A DNA stretch of 60,567 nucleotides from Nemertoderma westbladi (GCA_032718475.1 JAUCBJ010003447.1:1-60567); one strand, 5' to 3'; shown: positions 41,959 to 54,288, counted from the first letter of the stretch. The notes: generated by a model not told the origin, from the sequence alone. Program-made: numbers and translations.

Positions 41959-42050
41959 ACATTATGTGGCAGTTGTATCTGATAACCTTCGTGTCAACCA
42001 GGCATTCCTCAAACTCTTTGCTGGTTATTCTTTTATATTATATATGCTCA
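41959..42050 (+). pseudogene. RNase H-like transposase, fragment 3
   Basis: Directly after the right target duplication the frame reads HYVAVVSDNLRVNQAFLKLF and then AGYS. V-V-S-D-N with N-x-x-L/F-x-L after it is the second catalytic block of this family. Removing 36,321-41,946 with one duplication joins it in frame to KFILQYEG. Stops follow near 42,045. Confidence 0.55.
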
Positions 42051-42059
42051 ACTGTGCTT

Positions 42060-42950
42060 AATTGTGCTCAATGTGCTTAAAGCATGCTTAATTTAAACCA
42101 AAGTAGGTTCAGAATATTGAGTGCTGTCTTCCTTTACTTCATAGGCCGCGAAACTGTGGTGGTTTATGCTGAATATTGTTAATTTTAATTTTAATATTTT
42201 CCATATTTCCATAATAATATTAAATTAATATATTAAAATAGTATAATAATAATATAAAATATTAATAAATAATAATAAAATCATTTGAAATTATTAAAAA
42301 AAATTATAAAAAATTTATAAAATTACATTGAAAACAATACTTACACAATAATTGCCTATTTTACATATTGCTTCCGGCTAGCGGTATCCAAATATTAGCT
42401 GTGCCAGTCCTGTAGTACAGTTGTCCTTGGTAGAAACCAAGGTGGTAGAAACATAATAAGTAAATAATTAACGGTGGTAGACGATGTACGTACAGTACAG
42501 TATGTCCACGTCTGTCTTACAACTCTTTACAGTACAGTAAATAATTAAATAAATAAATAAGTCTACTACATTGATTAATTAATTAACTTAAATATGCAGG
42601 GAAATTTAAACTATTGTCATTAAGAAATGTGTTTCAAAACAGTTAAGCAATTAAATAATTTAAATATAAATATGCAGGGAAATTTAAACTATTGTCATTA
42701 AGAAATGTGTTTCAAAACAGTTAAGCAATTAAATAATTTAAATATATGAGTTCATTTGTACTTAAACGGAAACTTGAATTACGGATATATATATGAAATA
42801 TGACGGACCTAATAGTACAGTTACTGTAGTAAATAAATATAATAAATAAACAAAAATAAATGATATAGAAGTCATTAAACTTGAAACATTTCTAAAGCCT
42901 CTTAAAGGAATTTCCCACACTCACTCACGCACACTCGCTGAGGTTCGAAG
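42060..42950. other. AT-rich stretch with a 60-bp direct duplication
   Basis: A sequence containing GCAGGGAAATTTAAACTATT and TTTCAAAACAGTTAAGC occurs at 42,595-42,650 and again at 42,672-42,735. Elsewhere A/T-rich with ATAAT microsatellites near 42,180-42,330. No gene seen. Confidence 0.6.
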
Positions 42951-43672
42951 CACTGAAAAGGGACCGAAAATCGGTAAAATCTAAGGAATAAAATAAATTG
43001 CGCAAGGGGTAAGAGAACATTCGCAAATAACGTGCAGTTCAGTTTGGACGAGACCGCACGGGCAAAACCTTCGCACTGGTGGGATCCGCGGGTGGGTGGA
43101 CATTAGCCGGAATCTGGACAGGGCTAATCTGTAGCGTTCCGGAATGTCTACTCTGGATACATATATATTGAGAGGTAGGAGGGTCAGGTTCATTTGGCAG
43201 TAGATTACTCGGTGAGTTGAAGTACTTGAATGGGTTGCCGTAGCTAAGTCGGCGAACCCAGTTGCGTAATTTAATGGACTCGTTAGAGTCCAATAGAGCA
43301 TCAATTGCTTTCCCCATTCGAGTTCGGACCTGACATGGTAAGGTCAACGCGAAAACACATGGAGTCGAATGGAATGGTTAATACCTCCTTTCTGAGTAAT
43401 ACAAGAACCTAGGTATATGTATAGCTTTTGCAATTCTTTACTATGGCGGGGGAAGTGGAGGAACCAATAATGAAATCTGCTTTGTCCATGGCGCACCCAT
43501 TAATTCCCATAAACTTAGTTTTGGATTGATTTGTGGACATATTAAATTCCTGACAGAAATCCAATAAAATTATTAGTTTTTCAATGTTGCCAATATGATA
43601 GAGTCGCTCATAAGGACCAATGAATGAAGTGTTCCCAGAAAACCATAAGTATATGTCTGTTTCTGTCTGTAC
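42950..43672 (-). pseudogene. Non-LTR reverse transcriptase fragment, C-terminal half
   Basis: Minus strand: LIILLDFCQEFNMSTNQSKT and KFMGIN (thumb-side motif after the catalytic block) and CKSYTYT at 43,409-43,672. Then, in shifted frames, RTRMGKAIDALL and YRLALSRFRLMSTHPRIP followed by FCPCGLVQTELHVICEC (a Cys/His end typical of CR1/L2-like ORF2 proteins) at 42,981-43,400. The catalytic FADD part is missing and at least two frameshifts are present. An RTE fragment in opposite orientation begins where it stops. Confidence 0.6.
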
Positions 43673-44552
43673 TGGCTCCAGACGTAGAGGAAATCCTGCC
43701 AAGTGCCTAACTGATCTAGACTTTGCAGATGACTTAGGAATACTCTCAGAATCACTAGAGGGGGCCCAACGGCTCCTCAGCTCATTAGAACAGGTTGCTT
43801 CTAGTGTGGGTCTTTTTATTAACTCCAAAAAGACCAAAATTTAGTCAGTTAACTTTGAAAGTCCTCAGTACGTCTCTGACCGGATGAGCATAGGCTCAAA
43901 GGATGGTATGCTTGAGCATGTGGACGACTTCTGTTACCTGGGATCATGGATCTGGAAGTCAGATAAGGACCTTCGAATACATAAGGGAAAGGCATGGGCA
44001 GCCTTGAATAGGCTTTCCAGGATTTGGAAGTCACAGAGAATTAATCTGAAACTTAAGGTCCGATTATTTAGAGCAGCAGTAGTTCCAGTACTCCTCTATG
44101 GGAGTCCATGCTGGGCTCTAACTTTTGAGGACACCAAATCTCTGGAGGACACATTCACAAGAATACTACGCCGCGCCGGGTTCACTGTGTCAAGTAAAAT
44201 GCACACATCCAACCAGACACTATATAACATTGGAGGTGTCTCATTGGTTCCCCAAGCTTGACACTAGAACAAAATCGCCTCCGCTTTGGAGGACATTGCT
44301 TTCGTCGTGAGGACCAGCCAGTGCATACTCTTGTGCTTTGGCAGCCTCATGGAGTGAATAAGCATGGTGGACAGCCCATTACTTTTTTGAGACGCATCTT
44401 AGAGGGCACTGGCCTTGAAGATGTGGAAGATCTAGCAAATGTCATGGGTGATAGGGAGTTGTGGCGGTGCAATTTTGTCGATAAGCCGGCACAGCATTCT
44501 TAAAAATGCAGCTGCAATGCAGCATGCCGATCCTAGTACTAGTACTAGTTTC
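43672..44552 (+). mobile_element. RTE-like retrotransposon copy C, 5'-truncated and degenerate
   Basis: Matches the last 0.9 kb of copies A and B: DLDFADDLGILSE, a TAG after KKTKI, then SKDGMLEHVDDFCYLGSW, LLYGSPCWAL and the 3' end GCAGCATGCCGATCC with a TAGTAC repeat tail. Several substitutions, two small indels (near 44,173 and 44,252) and a stop make it clearly older than A, B and D. A target duplication is not evident. Confidence 0.9.
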
Positions 44553-44786
44553 GTCCTTCTCGGGGTTGCTAGTGACCGCATGGACATGGTGGAGGAATCG
44601 CCTGTTTCTACACCCCTATAGGCTGTAGAAACCGGCAATTTTTCCACCAGGGATTTTTCCACCTTTAGCCACTCTTGGTATTCCTCAGAGTGAATGTCCT
44701 GTCGGTGATGTTTGTGCAGCAGGGTGATTTGGTTAATTGGACCATGGCTTTAGCATTGCCATCCATGCTTGGGAAGTTATTAAATG

Positions 44787-45190
44787 TTATTTTGATAGAC
44801 TGTGGGTTTGGGGTCCACAGGGTGGTAAATTAATGCATCCGCAATACAGTGTTTGCGGCGTGCCAGTGCCACATAAAATGCATAGTTTGATTGAAAAGAA
44901 GTCTGTCTTTAGGCATTGTATTATCTGATTTGCAACATGCTCCAAATTTTTGGAGTGGAAGATAGATTGTTGGAGATTGTGGTCTGAAACGATGGCGAAT
45001 TTAGGTAGCCCATATATAAAGATATAGTTGGGTACATGGTCAATAGATGCACATCGAGTCTCAGCATTGGAAAGTAGCTGGCTACCACAGGTGATCAAAT
45101 TCCATCGATTTCCATGATATAGCAACAGATCATATATCCCAGTCTGCTCATGATCTGAAAGAGCATCCACTTCCAACCTTGTCTCGATTT
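44787..45190 (-). other. Unrecognised open frame, possible exon or TE fragment
   Basis: About 130 codons are open on the minus strand without an ATG start (HKIETRLEVDALSDHEQTGI ...). They include YDLLLYHGNRWNLIT, CASIDHVPNYIFIYGLPKF and AIVSDHNLQQSIFHSKNLEH. Composition looks protein-like and not repeat-derived. I do not recognise a domain. It could be a fragment of a transposon accessory gene or of a host gene; stops precede it at about 45,195. Confidence 0.35.
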
Positions 45191-45199
45191 TATGTCAAA

Positions 45200-46870
45200 T
45201 TGTGGCATATTTTCAGCAAACCAACTTTAGTATCACTAATGGATCATACAAAGCCTGAAGCTAATTTCTATTACAATGGAATAATTTCCAAACAGCCTCA
45301 ATCACCAACTCCCAATAAATCTAATAATCCACAGGCTTTCCTAATAATAATATTCTAACTTTTATTAAAAGCTCATCATATTCCAAGTACATGGAGCTCA
45401 ACCCGCGGGCGGGGGCGTCCCACTGTACTGAATCAAGCCCTGTTATCGGAATTTTATTCAAAATGTCTGATTCAGCTGAGTCTCATTTGATTGAGAACGT
45501 CTGAGCCATTACATTGCATGGCCATCTAGGAGGAAAGCTGAACAAAATAATTCCATTGGCTGATGCAGAAATGTGTTGAATAACTAACAAAGCTTCAAGT
45601 GTACTCTGTTAAAGATAGGGCGTTGCTACAACAAAATAGAATAATTCAGGACATATATAAAAGTAATCCGTGGTGCTATCCATCATAACAAACAAAATGA
45701 AGGTAATCTTTTAAATAATTATTATATTATTCCATGAAGCCCCTCAAACAATTTATTAATTGAATATTGTTTTTTAACTAATGTTAGTTTCGGTTTATTT
45801 AAGATAGATCCACAGCAACATTTTAATATATTTTCTGTAAATAGTAAAGCAACTGAAGTAGTAATTTGACTGTAAATATATTTTCTTCTAATTGCAACAT
45901 TTCATTTCAATGTGGCAATGGTTTTGGCTTGTGGAACAATATTATTATTAATATTGGTATCGTACATTATAATGTAAAAATACGTATAATAAGTATATAA
46001 TTGTATGTAATATATAAAATAAGTACACTTAACGGTACAGACTTATGTGAAGTAGTAATTGCACATTAAATATTAGGAATACAAGAACAAAAAAATAACC
46101 AAACAAAACTTGACAAAAACACTGTATAATATTCCTCGGGGGTAAAACAGATAACAACATCATGCAGTTGACTTTATTTATTGGCTGGCAAAAAAAATTA
46201 TCTGCTCAAGCCATACTATGAGTTACCATAGTGCAAGGCTTTGAAAGTTCGCATTATGACTATAATAAAGATAACCAACCTAGCAGAGTGTGAAGGGCAA
46301 TACTGAAGTGCCTTTTGAAATGCATGGCACATATAGGGCAATTATCATTAATCGTTTGAAAGGATCAATCAAGGCAACTCTGTTCTATTGCAATGCACAT
46401 TAAGTAATTAGTATAGGTTAGCGATGGTTCGATATAATATAATCACTGGTCCACTATTGGGTAATAAGTAAAAGGTTAATATTATATCCCAGATGGCATG
46501 GAAGCTGATAAGTCCTCAGTAACTGTATATTATTATGTTGACGATAATATAACATTAATTAAATTATTAATTAAAGATTTTAAAAAAGGTTGGATTGCGT
46601 TGAATTAATATATTAATGACTAAGGTTCGACGTTAATATAAATACCCCAATAAAAATATATTATCGTTTAATGATTTAATGTTATCTGATGTATATTAGC
46701 AATGCTACTTTTATGACTGTTCTTTAGTGTTAAAATAATGTGCATTTTGGTCGGATTTCGGATATCCTGACCTTGGCCTAATCGACGGCATAAATCATTG
46801 CTGTTTGTCTAAATGGTTGTTAATTGAGGGAAGGGACCCTACAAACTATAGTATAAATCTGGAACTAGCT
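45200..46870. other. AT-rich intergenic sequence
   Basis: No gene, RNA or clear repeat identified. A CCCGCGGGCGGG island of about 15 bases at 45,402 stands out against the AT-rich background. Confidence 0.5.
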
Positions 46871-46895
46871 TTGTACTTACACTGTACTTACTTTT

Positions 46896-47883
46896 ATGGG
46901 GCGTCCTCCAAGGAGACACACTTGCACCATTCTTGTTCATTATTGTGGTTGACTATGTTCTACGCATGTCCTTAGATCATCATAATGATGATGGGGTGAT
47001 GATAACTTCACCTTCTGGCTCCAGAAGTCGAGGAAATCCTGCCAAGTACCTAACTGATCTAGACTTTGCTGATGACTTAGGAGTACTCTCAGAATCATTA
47101 GAGGGAGCCCAACGGCTCCTCAGCTCATTAGAACATGCTGCTTCTAGTGTTGGTCTTTTTATTAACTCCAGAAAGACCAAAATTCTGACAGTTAACTTTG
47201 AAAGTCCTCAGCAAGTCTCTGATCGGATGAGCATAAGCTCAAAGGATGGTATGCTTGAGCATGTCGACGACTTCTGTTACCTGGGATCATGGATCCGGAA
47301 GTCAGGTGAGGACCTTCGAATACGTAAGGGAAAGGCATGGGCAGCCTTGAATAGGCTTTCCAGGATTTGGAAGTCACCGAGAATTAATCGGAAACTTAAG
47401 GTCCGATTATTTAGAGCAGCAGTAGTTCCAGTACTCCTCTACGGGAGTCCATGCTGGGCTCTAACTGCTGAGGACACCAAATCTCTGGATGGCACATTCA
47501 CAAGAATGCTACGCCGGGTTCATTGTGTCAAGTACAATGCACACATCTCCAACCAGACACTATATAACATTGGAGGTGTCTCATTGGTTCCCCCAAGCTT
47601 GACACTAGAACAAAATCGCCTCCGCTTTGCAGGACATTGCTTTCGCCGTGAGGACCAGCCGGTGCATAATCTTGTACTTTGGCAGCCTCATGGAGTGAAT
47701 AAGCATGGTGGACAGCCCATGACTTTCTTGAGACGCATCTTAAAGGACACTGGCCTTGAAGATGCGGATGATCTAGCAAATGTCATGGGTGATAGGGAGT
47801 TGTGGCGGTGCAATTTTGTTGACAAGCCGGCACAGCATTCTTAAAAATGCAGCTGCAATGCAGCATGCCGATCCTAGTAGTAG
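46896..47883 (+). mobile_element. RTE-like retrotransposon copy D, 5'-truncated, recent
   Basis: Begins at the GVLQGDTLAPF block of the reverse transcriptase and runs to the 3' end with TAG repeats. The remaining frame (to 47,844, ending KPAQHS) is open and nearly identical to copy A. TTGTACTTACACTG at 46,871-46,884 and 47,884-47,897 is a 14-bp target duplication. Eleven extra bases (TACTTACTTTT) lie between the left duplication and the start of homology, probably filler added at the 5' junction. Confidence 0.93.
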
Positions 47884-47897
47884 TTGTACTTACACTG

Positions 47898-49100
47898 AAA
47901 AAAGGATCTGCCTCTTTTTTAAAACATCCACTTCCGATTTAAAACGAGCTGTTAATAATTATAGAAGTGCCATTTATTTTTTTATCCACTTTAAATAAAA
48001 AATTATATAAAAAAAATTTGATTTCATAAAAATCGTATATATTAAAGTTGATGTTAAAATATTTTGACACTGATAAATTAAGTGTCAGTTATAATTTAAA
48101 TTAGCTATTTAAATGGAAGCGGCACTTTGATAAGTGATTCTTTTACGTTTCAAATTCATGCTTATTTAATATAAAAAAAGTGAATGTTTGTAAACTGGGC
48201 CTTTAAAAAATAAACTGAACCGAGAGGTTCATTACTAGTGATGGTCTAGTGGCCCGATATGGAACGTACTTTTTATTTCAAATAAAAGAGACAAACGAGA
48301 AATAGTATAAAACTAATTATGTAAAAATACAATCATATTTCATACAATAATTACTAAGAAAAATATAAATTCGATCTATTATTAGTTGCTTAATTCTAGA
48401 ACAAAATCGACCTGCAAATAGTGAAAACCTCGTTTTGGAATTTCAAAACCATGCTGATCCAATGCGCGATATCGAGTTTAGTTAATATATTGAAAACTCC
48501 ATCAATTTATATGCACCCAGTAATTAGAAATCCTTATGAATGTAAACAAATACAAATTATTCTAGAACAATTTCCTCAAAAAGTATGAAGTCTAGGCATT
48601 GGTGACTCGAAACTAGGCTAGTGAGATTAAGGATATTGCGTTTAATATAAAAATCGAAAACCCCATCGAATTCCGTAAAGGCCTTAATAAAATATTGCAA
48701 CTTTTTTGAAATTAGTAAAATTCTAGAACTAGAAAAAAAAAATTTTGAACGGCGATGTTTGGTGTTTCGAAACATGGATAGGCTGAAAGAGGACATCGAA
48801 ATAATTTGAAAAATAAAAACCCCATCGAATCCCCGGTCTTTTTACTACCGCTACTTCTACCGCTACCCTAAATTCCAACTACTGCGGTATTTGCGGTAGT
48901 TGGTTTTTAGTTTTTACTATTTACAGTAGGCAAATTTCCAATTGGGGTGCTGTTTCTGCCTGCCCATTGAATTTATGTTAAATTGATAATTGGAAAATAA
49001 GTACCTAAGAAGTAATACTTTTACTGTAAACTGTGTTCCTAAATTAAGTTTAAGTTTTATGTCATAACAGGCTGAAACAGCATCAATAGTACTATAAGTA
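47898..49100. other. AT-rich sequence with degenerate repeats of about 165 bp
   Basis: TTCTAGAAC recurs at about 48,393, 48,560 and 48,722 with similar following sequence (AAACCCCATCGAAT and ATGTTTGGTG-type words), suggesting three old tandem units. TACCGC-type short repeats follow at 48,845-48,900. No gene. Confidence 0.45.
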
Positions 49101-49636
49101 TTATTTATACATTACACATTATAAGTACAACCTTACACATTATACTATGAGTGGGTATAATTTATAATACCCCCCCCCCCCCTGTATTCCTGATTAATGT
49201 GAGTAACCTTATTGTAGATCTACCCTTAGGAAGCACAGGGAAAGCAATCAACTTATGGGGTAATACATTAGAAACCCACAGCTGGGACCTTCAGATAGGG
49301 GGAAAACTGGATGCAATACAAATTCATCCCTCTCTAGGGGAAATTCGACGCAAATAACAGCTGATTACTCTCAAAAATAAAACTGTAACCTGTTCTATTG
49401 CGATTAGTTTATTGTTTTGGTTAAAATAACGTGCCACTGTAACCTGCTCCTTTCCCTGAATTGAGAATTTAACATTGAGGCGGGATATTAATTCGCCAAG
49501 GCAGGTTTTACGTCGAGTCCCCCCCCCCCCCCCCCCCCTGTCTCGGGACCTTAGAATCCGGTCAGCCAGCCACTGTGAAAATTTCATAAAAATAGTCAGT
49601 CAGCGAGCAATTCTTACAGTAATGAACCTCTCGGTG
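48222..49636. other. Possible TIR-bounded element
   Basis: ACCGAGAGGTTCATTACT at 48,222 has an exact inverted partner AGTAATGAACCTCTCGGT at 49,619. The arms match for only 18 bp and no target duplication is clear. Enclosed sequence has no transposase. It contains C runs at 49,171 and 49,519. Confidence 0.35.
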
Positions 49637-50789
49637 CCTGATAACACAAAATATTAACATTAAAAATAAGTTTATAGTTTTGCAGTATCATTTTCTTGGA
49701 TAATGCTCAAAATGCAGGCCTTCATGTATTAAAACAAACGCTGATTCTAACTTTTACAACAGTATACTTGATACAACTGTTGTATACAAGATGACAGTGG
49801 TGGATTCGAAACTGGAAATCCCCTACCACACTAAACTACTGTGAATCGTGCCCAACCAACAGGACTGTGTAGTGAATTAAGAGTTTCTTATGAGTAGGAT
49901 TATTTCATTTATCCAAGATTAAATCCAGCAAATATTAAAATTGTATGTACGCCATGTAGTAGAGCCACGTGTCGCAAATTTTTAAAATTCAAACAACTAT
50001 TGAATACAGGGGCTGATGATTTTGTTGATTATTTCAAAATCCTTTGTCTAAGTAAAGCTGATTATAGGAATATCTTTTAAGTCGAACTCATTTTGAGTAA
50101 GCATTAGAATGGGCTGAATTTTATTGAATATTATTTGACTATTAGTTGATTTCCTACTTACAGCGCAGTAGGTACCCAAGTGCTGTAGTGCGGTTGTCTG
50201 GTACTGGCAGGGCAGTCGCAGTAGTACTGACAGTGGTCAAATTAAGAAGTATTTTTCTAGAAAATACGTGTGAAATATGTGTGAAATTTGAGACAAATTG
50301 GTCCAAAAATGGCCACTGGGGAAAGGTGTGACTGTGCCTCAAATGTGATAGAACCGGCTGAATTATATTTTAACTTTCGTTTGAAAACTTAGGGAATCTA
50401 TAATTGTTTAAAATAATTAATTTTGAATGGTTCTTTTGTAATAATACTGCAGAAGGGGGATGGATGAGCTACTTCTCCAAATTTACTAAATCACTGATGG
50501 TAGTTATTGATTACATATATGAAATAATTGCAGATGATCTATATACTATGGAAGTCATAGGTGAGCTAATTATTATATTACATTGAAATCGTTTAAACAA
50601 CAGCTTAGTATTTCTAGGGATAACTATGAGAGATATGATCTGAACCACTAATTATTAGTTCTATATACAGACCAGACTCATTTAATACCGATTCATTCTG
50701 GCCACTATTAGATTCTTGATTAACTAAACTATTGAATAATAAATATGGCGTCATACTTACTGGGGATTTCTATATCACTTATTAAAACG

Positions 50790-51945
50790 CAATAATTTTT
50801 ATTGTCCGTTTAAATCTTTTTTTGTCCTTTTTTTTTTATTTTTTATGTCCTCCAAAAGTCTAATTTTAGGTTCCATGCTACCGGTTTCTCTATATACCTT
50901 TCACATAATTTAGGCCTATTACTGTATTAGTTTTATAATCAATAATGGATCATGACTACTGTCTGAGTAGTGTTACGGATAACCTGCTCCTTTCCCTGAT
51001 TTGGTAAAGTGACTGTTTACTGTTTTGGTTAGAAAATCCGGCCTTAACCTGCTCCTTTCCCTCAATTAGTTAAATGGTCGTTTATTGTTTTGGTTAGAAA
51101 ATCCCGCCTCTGTAACCTGCTCCTTTCCCTGAATTGGTAAAGTGACCGTTTATTGTTTTGGTTAGAAAGGCCCGCCTCTGTAACCTGCCCCTTTCCCTCA
51201 ATTAGTTAAATGATCGTTTATTGTTTTGGTTAGAAAATCCCGCCTCTGTAACCTGCTCCTTTCCCTCAATTAGTTAAGTGATCGTTTATTGTTTTGGTTA
51301 GAAAATTCAGCCTCTGTAACCTTTCCCTCAATTAGTTAAATGATCGTTTATTGTTTTGGTTAGAAAATCCCGCCTCTGTAACCTGCTCCTTTCCCTCAAT
51401 AAGTTAAGTGATCGTTTATTGTTTTGGTTAGAAAATCCCGCCTCTGTAACCTGCTCCTTTCCCTCAATTAGTTAAGTGATCGTTTATTGTTTTGGTTAGA
51501 AAATCCCGTCTCTGTAACCTGCTCCTTTCCCTGATTTGGTAAAGTGACTGTTTATTGTTTTGGTTAGAAAACTCGGCCTTAACCTGCTCCTTTCCATCAA
51601 TTGGTAATTGTTTTTGGCTATAAAATGAGTGTTTTGCTACGTCATGTGGTAATCGATTATCGACAACAACCACAAACTATTAAATATAGAGTCTTTTTAC
51701 CACAGGCGCATATGGAAATCTATCTCATAGTCTATAAATCATGGAATCATGGAATGTTTTGGCACAGGCATAGTGAAAGCACTGACAGTCCAGAAATCAG
51801 CAGTCTGACAGTTTGAAGAAATACATACATAAAAAGTCATTAAAAGGACAAAAAAAGTCATTAAAAGGACAACAAAAGTCATTATGCATAATTCGTAAAA
51901 AAAGGACAAAAAAAGTCAAATAAAAGGACATAAAAAATCACTGCC
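50790..51945. mobile_element. Candidate non-autonomous element carrying the 68-bp array
   Basis: A TTTTTTTGTCCTTTTTTTT-type stretch at 50,815-50,850 is matched in inverted form by repeated AAAAGGACAAAAAAAGTC units at 51,838-51,945. The arms are low in complexity, so the pairing is suggestive only. The 68-bp array lies between them. No coding capacity seen. Confidence 0.4.
50983..51640. repeat. Tandem array of ten 65-68-bp units
   Basis: CCTGCTCCTTTCCCT starts units at 50,983, 51,048, 51,116, 51,184, 51,252, 51,320 (shortened), 51,382, 51,450, 51,518 and 51,583. Each has GTTTATTGTTTTGGTTAGAA. Inner units are 68 bp; the first and ninth are a 65-bp variant (GGTAAAGTGACTG ... CGGCCTTAA). Two diverged units also lie at 49,385-49,465. 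There are no unique spacers, so it is not CRISPR-like. Confidence 0.95.
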
Positions 51946-52043
51946 TTATTAAAAAGCACCCATATCTCAAAACCAATACATAAACATAATGAATTCCTAC
52001 TGATACATTCAATTAATAGTTCAACCTACTGACATCGGTTACA

Positions 52044-52768
52044 TCGCGTTTCAGCAACTGTCGCGTTTCGGCAACAGTCGCGATCGGCAAAAAAGTTGCA
52101 TTTCGGCAAAAAAGATGCGTTTCGGCAAAAAAAAGTCGCCATTCGGCAAAAAGACGCGATTTGTCAAAAAAATTTGCGTTTCGGCAACAGTCGCGAATCG
52201 GCGAAAAAGTTGCGTTTCTGAAAAAAGTTGCGTTTTGGCAAAAAAATAATTTCCTACCTAGATGTGTTAAATCTGGGTTGAATTCAATAATTAAAATTGG
52301 AGTGGTCTTCATGACAATTATGCAAGGTATTAATAAGTAAACAATACTAATATTATTTTATTTATTTGGTGGGAATTAATTTCGCACTACCAAATCGCCA
52401 GGGCGACATATTTTGTAACTTTTCATCGCAGTGCGACAATATTTCTCAGTCCCCACCGTGTTATTGTTATTTGCAATTAAGGTAAGATATCAGTACAAAC
52501 CAAACTTCATGTTGACGCCACCAGCCTCTTACTTTCCTGAAATGGGCACAGGCGCGGTACTCAACTCCACAGTGTATTCTCATGCAATAAAGCCGAAACG
52601 CAACCTTTTGCTGAAACGCAACCTTTTTGCCGAATCGCGACTGTTGCCGAAACGCAACTTTTTGCCGGAACGCGACTTTTTTGCCGAAACGCATCTTTAT
52701 TGCCGAAACCCAACTTTTTTTTGCCAAAACGCGACTGTTGCCGAAACGCGACAGTTGCCGAAACGCGG
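52044..52768. mobile_element. Foldback element with inverted arrays of a CGCGTTTCGGCAAC motif
   Basis: Left array (52,044-52,250): tandem 18-25-bp units such as GTTGCGTTTCGGCAAAAAA. Right array (52,590-52,768): the same units in reverse complement (GCCGAAACGCAAC). The spacer of about 340 bp contains unrelated sequence. The outermost units match best (CGCGTTTC(A/G)GCAACTGTCGCG), as expected for TIRs. No target duplication is certain. Similar but decayed units (AAAAAAGTTGC...TTCGGC) occur near 55,430-55,490. Confidence 0.75.
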
Positions 52769-53039
52769 TGACACCCTGACATCACACCTTTTTCTAAAAC
52801 TCTTATCATGTTATTACAAATATCACTAGTTCTGTATTATCTGATGGAGTGTTCGATATTAAAATAGGAACCACTGATCACTATGTGACATTTACTGTCT
52901 TTCAAAATTCTTCTTGCATTTTACCAAACCTAAACATAAATTTATTTTTTTTATTAATTTAAAAAAAATAATATTTTTATTAATTTTTAATTTATTTTAA
53001 TTAAACAAAGATAAATATATGGAAGACATTAAATAGGTT

Positions 53040-53690
53040 CATCCTTGGGATGCTCACCAAATGAGCAATTATTTCTACAATGAATTCACAGATATTTTAT
53101 TTAAAATTATATCACCTCGGAAAATACCTCACAAACCATGGATGACTACAAATTTATTAAAATGCACCGTCAAAAAAAATAATTTATACAGAAAATATAT
53201 TAATCATTCATCCAACTGAAAATAATCAAAAAATTTCAAAAAATATAGAAATAAATTAACTTCAATTTTACGTTTTGTCGAAAAATCTTACTATGAAAAT
53301 CAATTTCAATTGAATGCAATAAATCCCCATAATTATTGGCTAATTATTAACACGGCTCTAAATAGGAGACCTAAACTATCTATCCCTAAAAAACTTATTC
53401 TACAGACTGGAGAGGAGATGCTACTGAATATTTTACAGACCCTACCCGCATTGCATCAATTCTCAATCACCACTTCGCTACTATTGGCCCTAAACTCGCC
53501 AATGATATTCCGAGCTCTACCAGATCTCTACCAGGTCACATATACAATCTGCCACCCAACTCATTTTCCTTAGAGGAAACTTCCCCAGTAGAAGACCACT
53601 ATAACATACTCCATCTAGACCCTAATTCAGCAACTAACGACAACTGTTACGAAATACGGCGTTTGCTCAAAATGGCCCCATTATTACAGT
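53040..53690 (+). pseudogene. LINE ORF2 fragment, connector between endonuclease and reverse transcriptase
   Basis: In shifting frames the plus strand reads KPWMTTNLLKCTVKKNNLYR, YRNKLTSILRFVEKSYYENQ, then NYWLIINTALNRRPK, and finally IASILNHHFATIGPKLANDI. This order (K-P-W-T, K-N-L-Y, Y-x-N-x-F, W-x-I-N) is the standard connector of CR1/L2/Rex-type LINEs. Multiple stops; the reverse transcriptase core that should follow is absent. Confidence 0.6.
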
Positions 53691-54288
53691 AGATATGCAA
53701 TTAACGAGAGCCAGGCCTAGAGCATATTTTAGAAGGATGTTTTATTACGTACGCCCTAAGAATGTAAATATTTTATAATAAAACCAGTAATGTAATTAAA
53801 AACACATATATTCAGTTTAATATAATGCTGCCCTACAGTATATTTACGCCAATTACCTTACTGTGCTTGATATCTATATATTCCGTATAACAGTTTTATA
53901 GTCATACACAACACAACCTAAAATTACCAATTTAGATATACTCGAAAATTTATCATTGTGCTCGTCAGCCATCTTTGACTGACTGTTATTAATTTTGTAC
54001 CGTAACTCTGTGTATAATTCTGCAATAAGTATGTGATTTATGGTTTTCTGCTTTGCTGAATTTGTATTCTGAACTTGTACAGTATCAGACTTCGCTATAA
54101 TAATTACACTGATTGATGAATTATGTAATCTACTTAATTAAAATTGTGTTTTCTTCTCTATTGAATGCTTAATTGCACATCACTGAATGCCAGTCTATTT
54201 GATCGTATTTCAGTAATTACGCGATTGCGGTCTGCGTTTAGCATGCTGGGCTAGAGTTGGTGTGAGGATTTAGGAAGCTACAGACGCT

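Noticed and set aside
43409-43837. Single 142-codon minus-strand ORF across 43,672
   Set aside because: A chimera: the upper part is antisense RTE copy C and only the lower part is a reverse transcriptase fragment of another LINE.
50983-51640. Regular repeats resembling a CRISPR array
   Set aside because: Units are contiguous 65-68-bp repeats with no unique spacers, in a eukaryotic setting with no cas genes.
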